Shown here piece by piece: positions 63,846 through 64,000 of a stretch of 64,000 nt of DNA. The notes beneath the pieces are model-generated. The model made no database searches. It was given only the letters and a program-made list of their open reading frames with translations, and had not been told where the DNA came from. Position numbers and translations under genes: made by a program. Numbering within the stretch: position 1 is the first letter of the stretch; each line of letters starts with the position of its first letter. The DNA lies in the NCBI GenBank assembly GCA_031277535.1, contig JAITMD010000016.1, forward strand, positions 162,123 through 226,122, in the 5' to 3' direction. Origin of the DNA: Flavobacteriaceae bacterium. GTDB lineage: Bacteria > Bacteroidota > Bacteroidia > Flavobacteriales > Flavobacteriaceae.

Positions 63846-64000
63846 TTATTCTGTTATAGTAATTTCTTTATAATGGTAGGTATATTCTTTAAAGAAAGGC
63901 CAGTACTTGCCATCTTTGGTGTAATACTCAATAGCAATTGTTTTAATAGGTAAATTACTACTGTTATACGTATGGATATACGTTGATATACCATATTTGT
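63846..64000 (-). CDS. Secreted protein with YD-like repeats (paralogue C, cut by window edge)
   Basis: The last 51 codons of a third family member on the minus strand run off the window. The reading KYGISTYIHTYNSSNLPIKT, then IAIEYYTKDGKYWPFFKEYT and YHYKEITITE, matches the C-terminal region of paralogues A and B (TYTYNSKNLPQ..., YEYFYKEIEIVE). It ends 22 bases ahead of paralogue B. The start of the gene and any further copies lie beyond base 64000. Confidence 0.75.
   Translation of the reverse strand, partial: KYGISTYIHTYNSSNLPIKTIAIEYYTKDGKYWPFFKEYTYHYKEITITE

Overview
The window looks like a chromosome segment of a low-GC member of Bacteroidota, most probably Flavobacteriaceae. A Myroides-like genus is my best guess, but that is inference from overall protein character and no database was searched. 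The supporting signs are Bacteroidota-type promoters (a TAnnTTTG -7 box), an almost complete lack of Shine-Dalgarno sequences except at rpsU, SusC/SusD-type outer membrane proteins, a TonB receptor with a carboxypeptidase-like N-terminal domain, a DUF3467 gene after rpoC, and the order rpsU-xerC-hpf-tRNAs-tuf-tRNA-Trp-secE-nusG-rplKAJL-rpoBC.

Layout. 1-3.8 kb: the end of an acyl-CoA dehydrogenase gene, a dicarboxylate-type symporter, a long non-coding gap, a MORN/YwqK-like secreted protein, the N-terminal stub of an acetyltransferase gene and a small unknown gene. 4.1-8.8 kb: a TonB-dependent receptor, a secreted helical protein, and a LytS/LytTR two-component pair. 9.0-10.6 kb: four consecutive small membrane-protein genes of one topology. 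10.7-25.6 kb: the translation and transcription core, from rpsU through four tRNAs to rpoC and DUF3467. 25.7-28.4 kb: a DUF2314-ankyrin protein, an alpha-helical unknown, an acetyltransferase and an iron-type superoxide dismutase. 28.6-36.3 kb: a SusC/SusD pair, a calcineurin-like phosphoesterase and a convergent porin-like protein, plausibly a phosphate-ester acquisition locus. 36.8-39.4 kb: pyruvate dehydrogenase E1-alpha and E2. 39.7-43.0 kb: a tight cluster of M28 peptidase, short-chain dehydrogenase, SprT-like protein and mannose-1-phosphate guanylyltransferase. 43.0-47.1 kb: Mla-type ABC ATPase and permease, a glycosyltransferase and a divergent polysaccharide flippase. 47.3-52.2 kb: an EamA transporter, a Bcr/CflA transporter with an AraC regulator, and a PAP2 phosphatase fused to a probable beta-barrel. 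52.2-54.1 kb: about 1.9 kb with almost no coding capacity but many hairpins, orphan terminators and repeats. 54.1-64 kb: glycine dehydrogenase, a UbiA-like membrane protein, a YozG-type HTH/DUF2975 pair, leucyl aminopeptidase, an acetyltransferase, and a family of secreted proteins with repeated tyrosine-rich motifs that runs off the right edge.

Most of the window is core flavobacterial chromosome. I saw no prophage, IS transposase, CRISPR array or conjugative module. The most unusual signal is a pair of 103-bp intergenic elements (34960-35062 and 53860-53962). Each is four direct 11-bp repeats, a 15-nt loop and four inverted 11-bp segments, and the two have different unit sequences. A related but less regular 11-bp inverted element lies at 2290-2380. 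Other points of interest are the strong Shine-Dalgarno at rpsU, the xerC-like promoter inside the loop of the rpsU terminator, the SusCD-phosphoesterase-porin locus, and a cluster of DnaA-box-like sequences in a gap that is probably not the replication origin.
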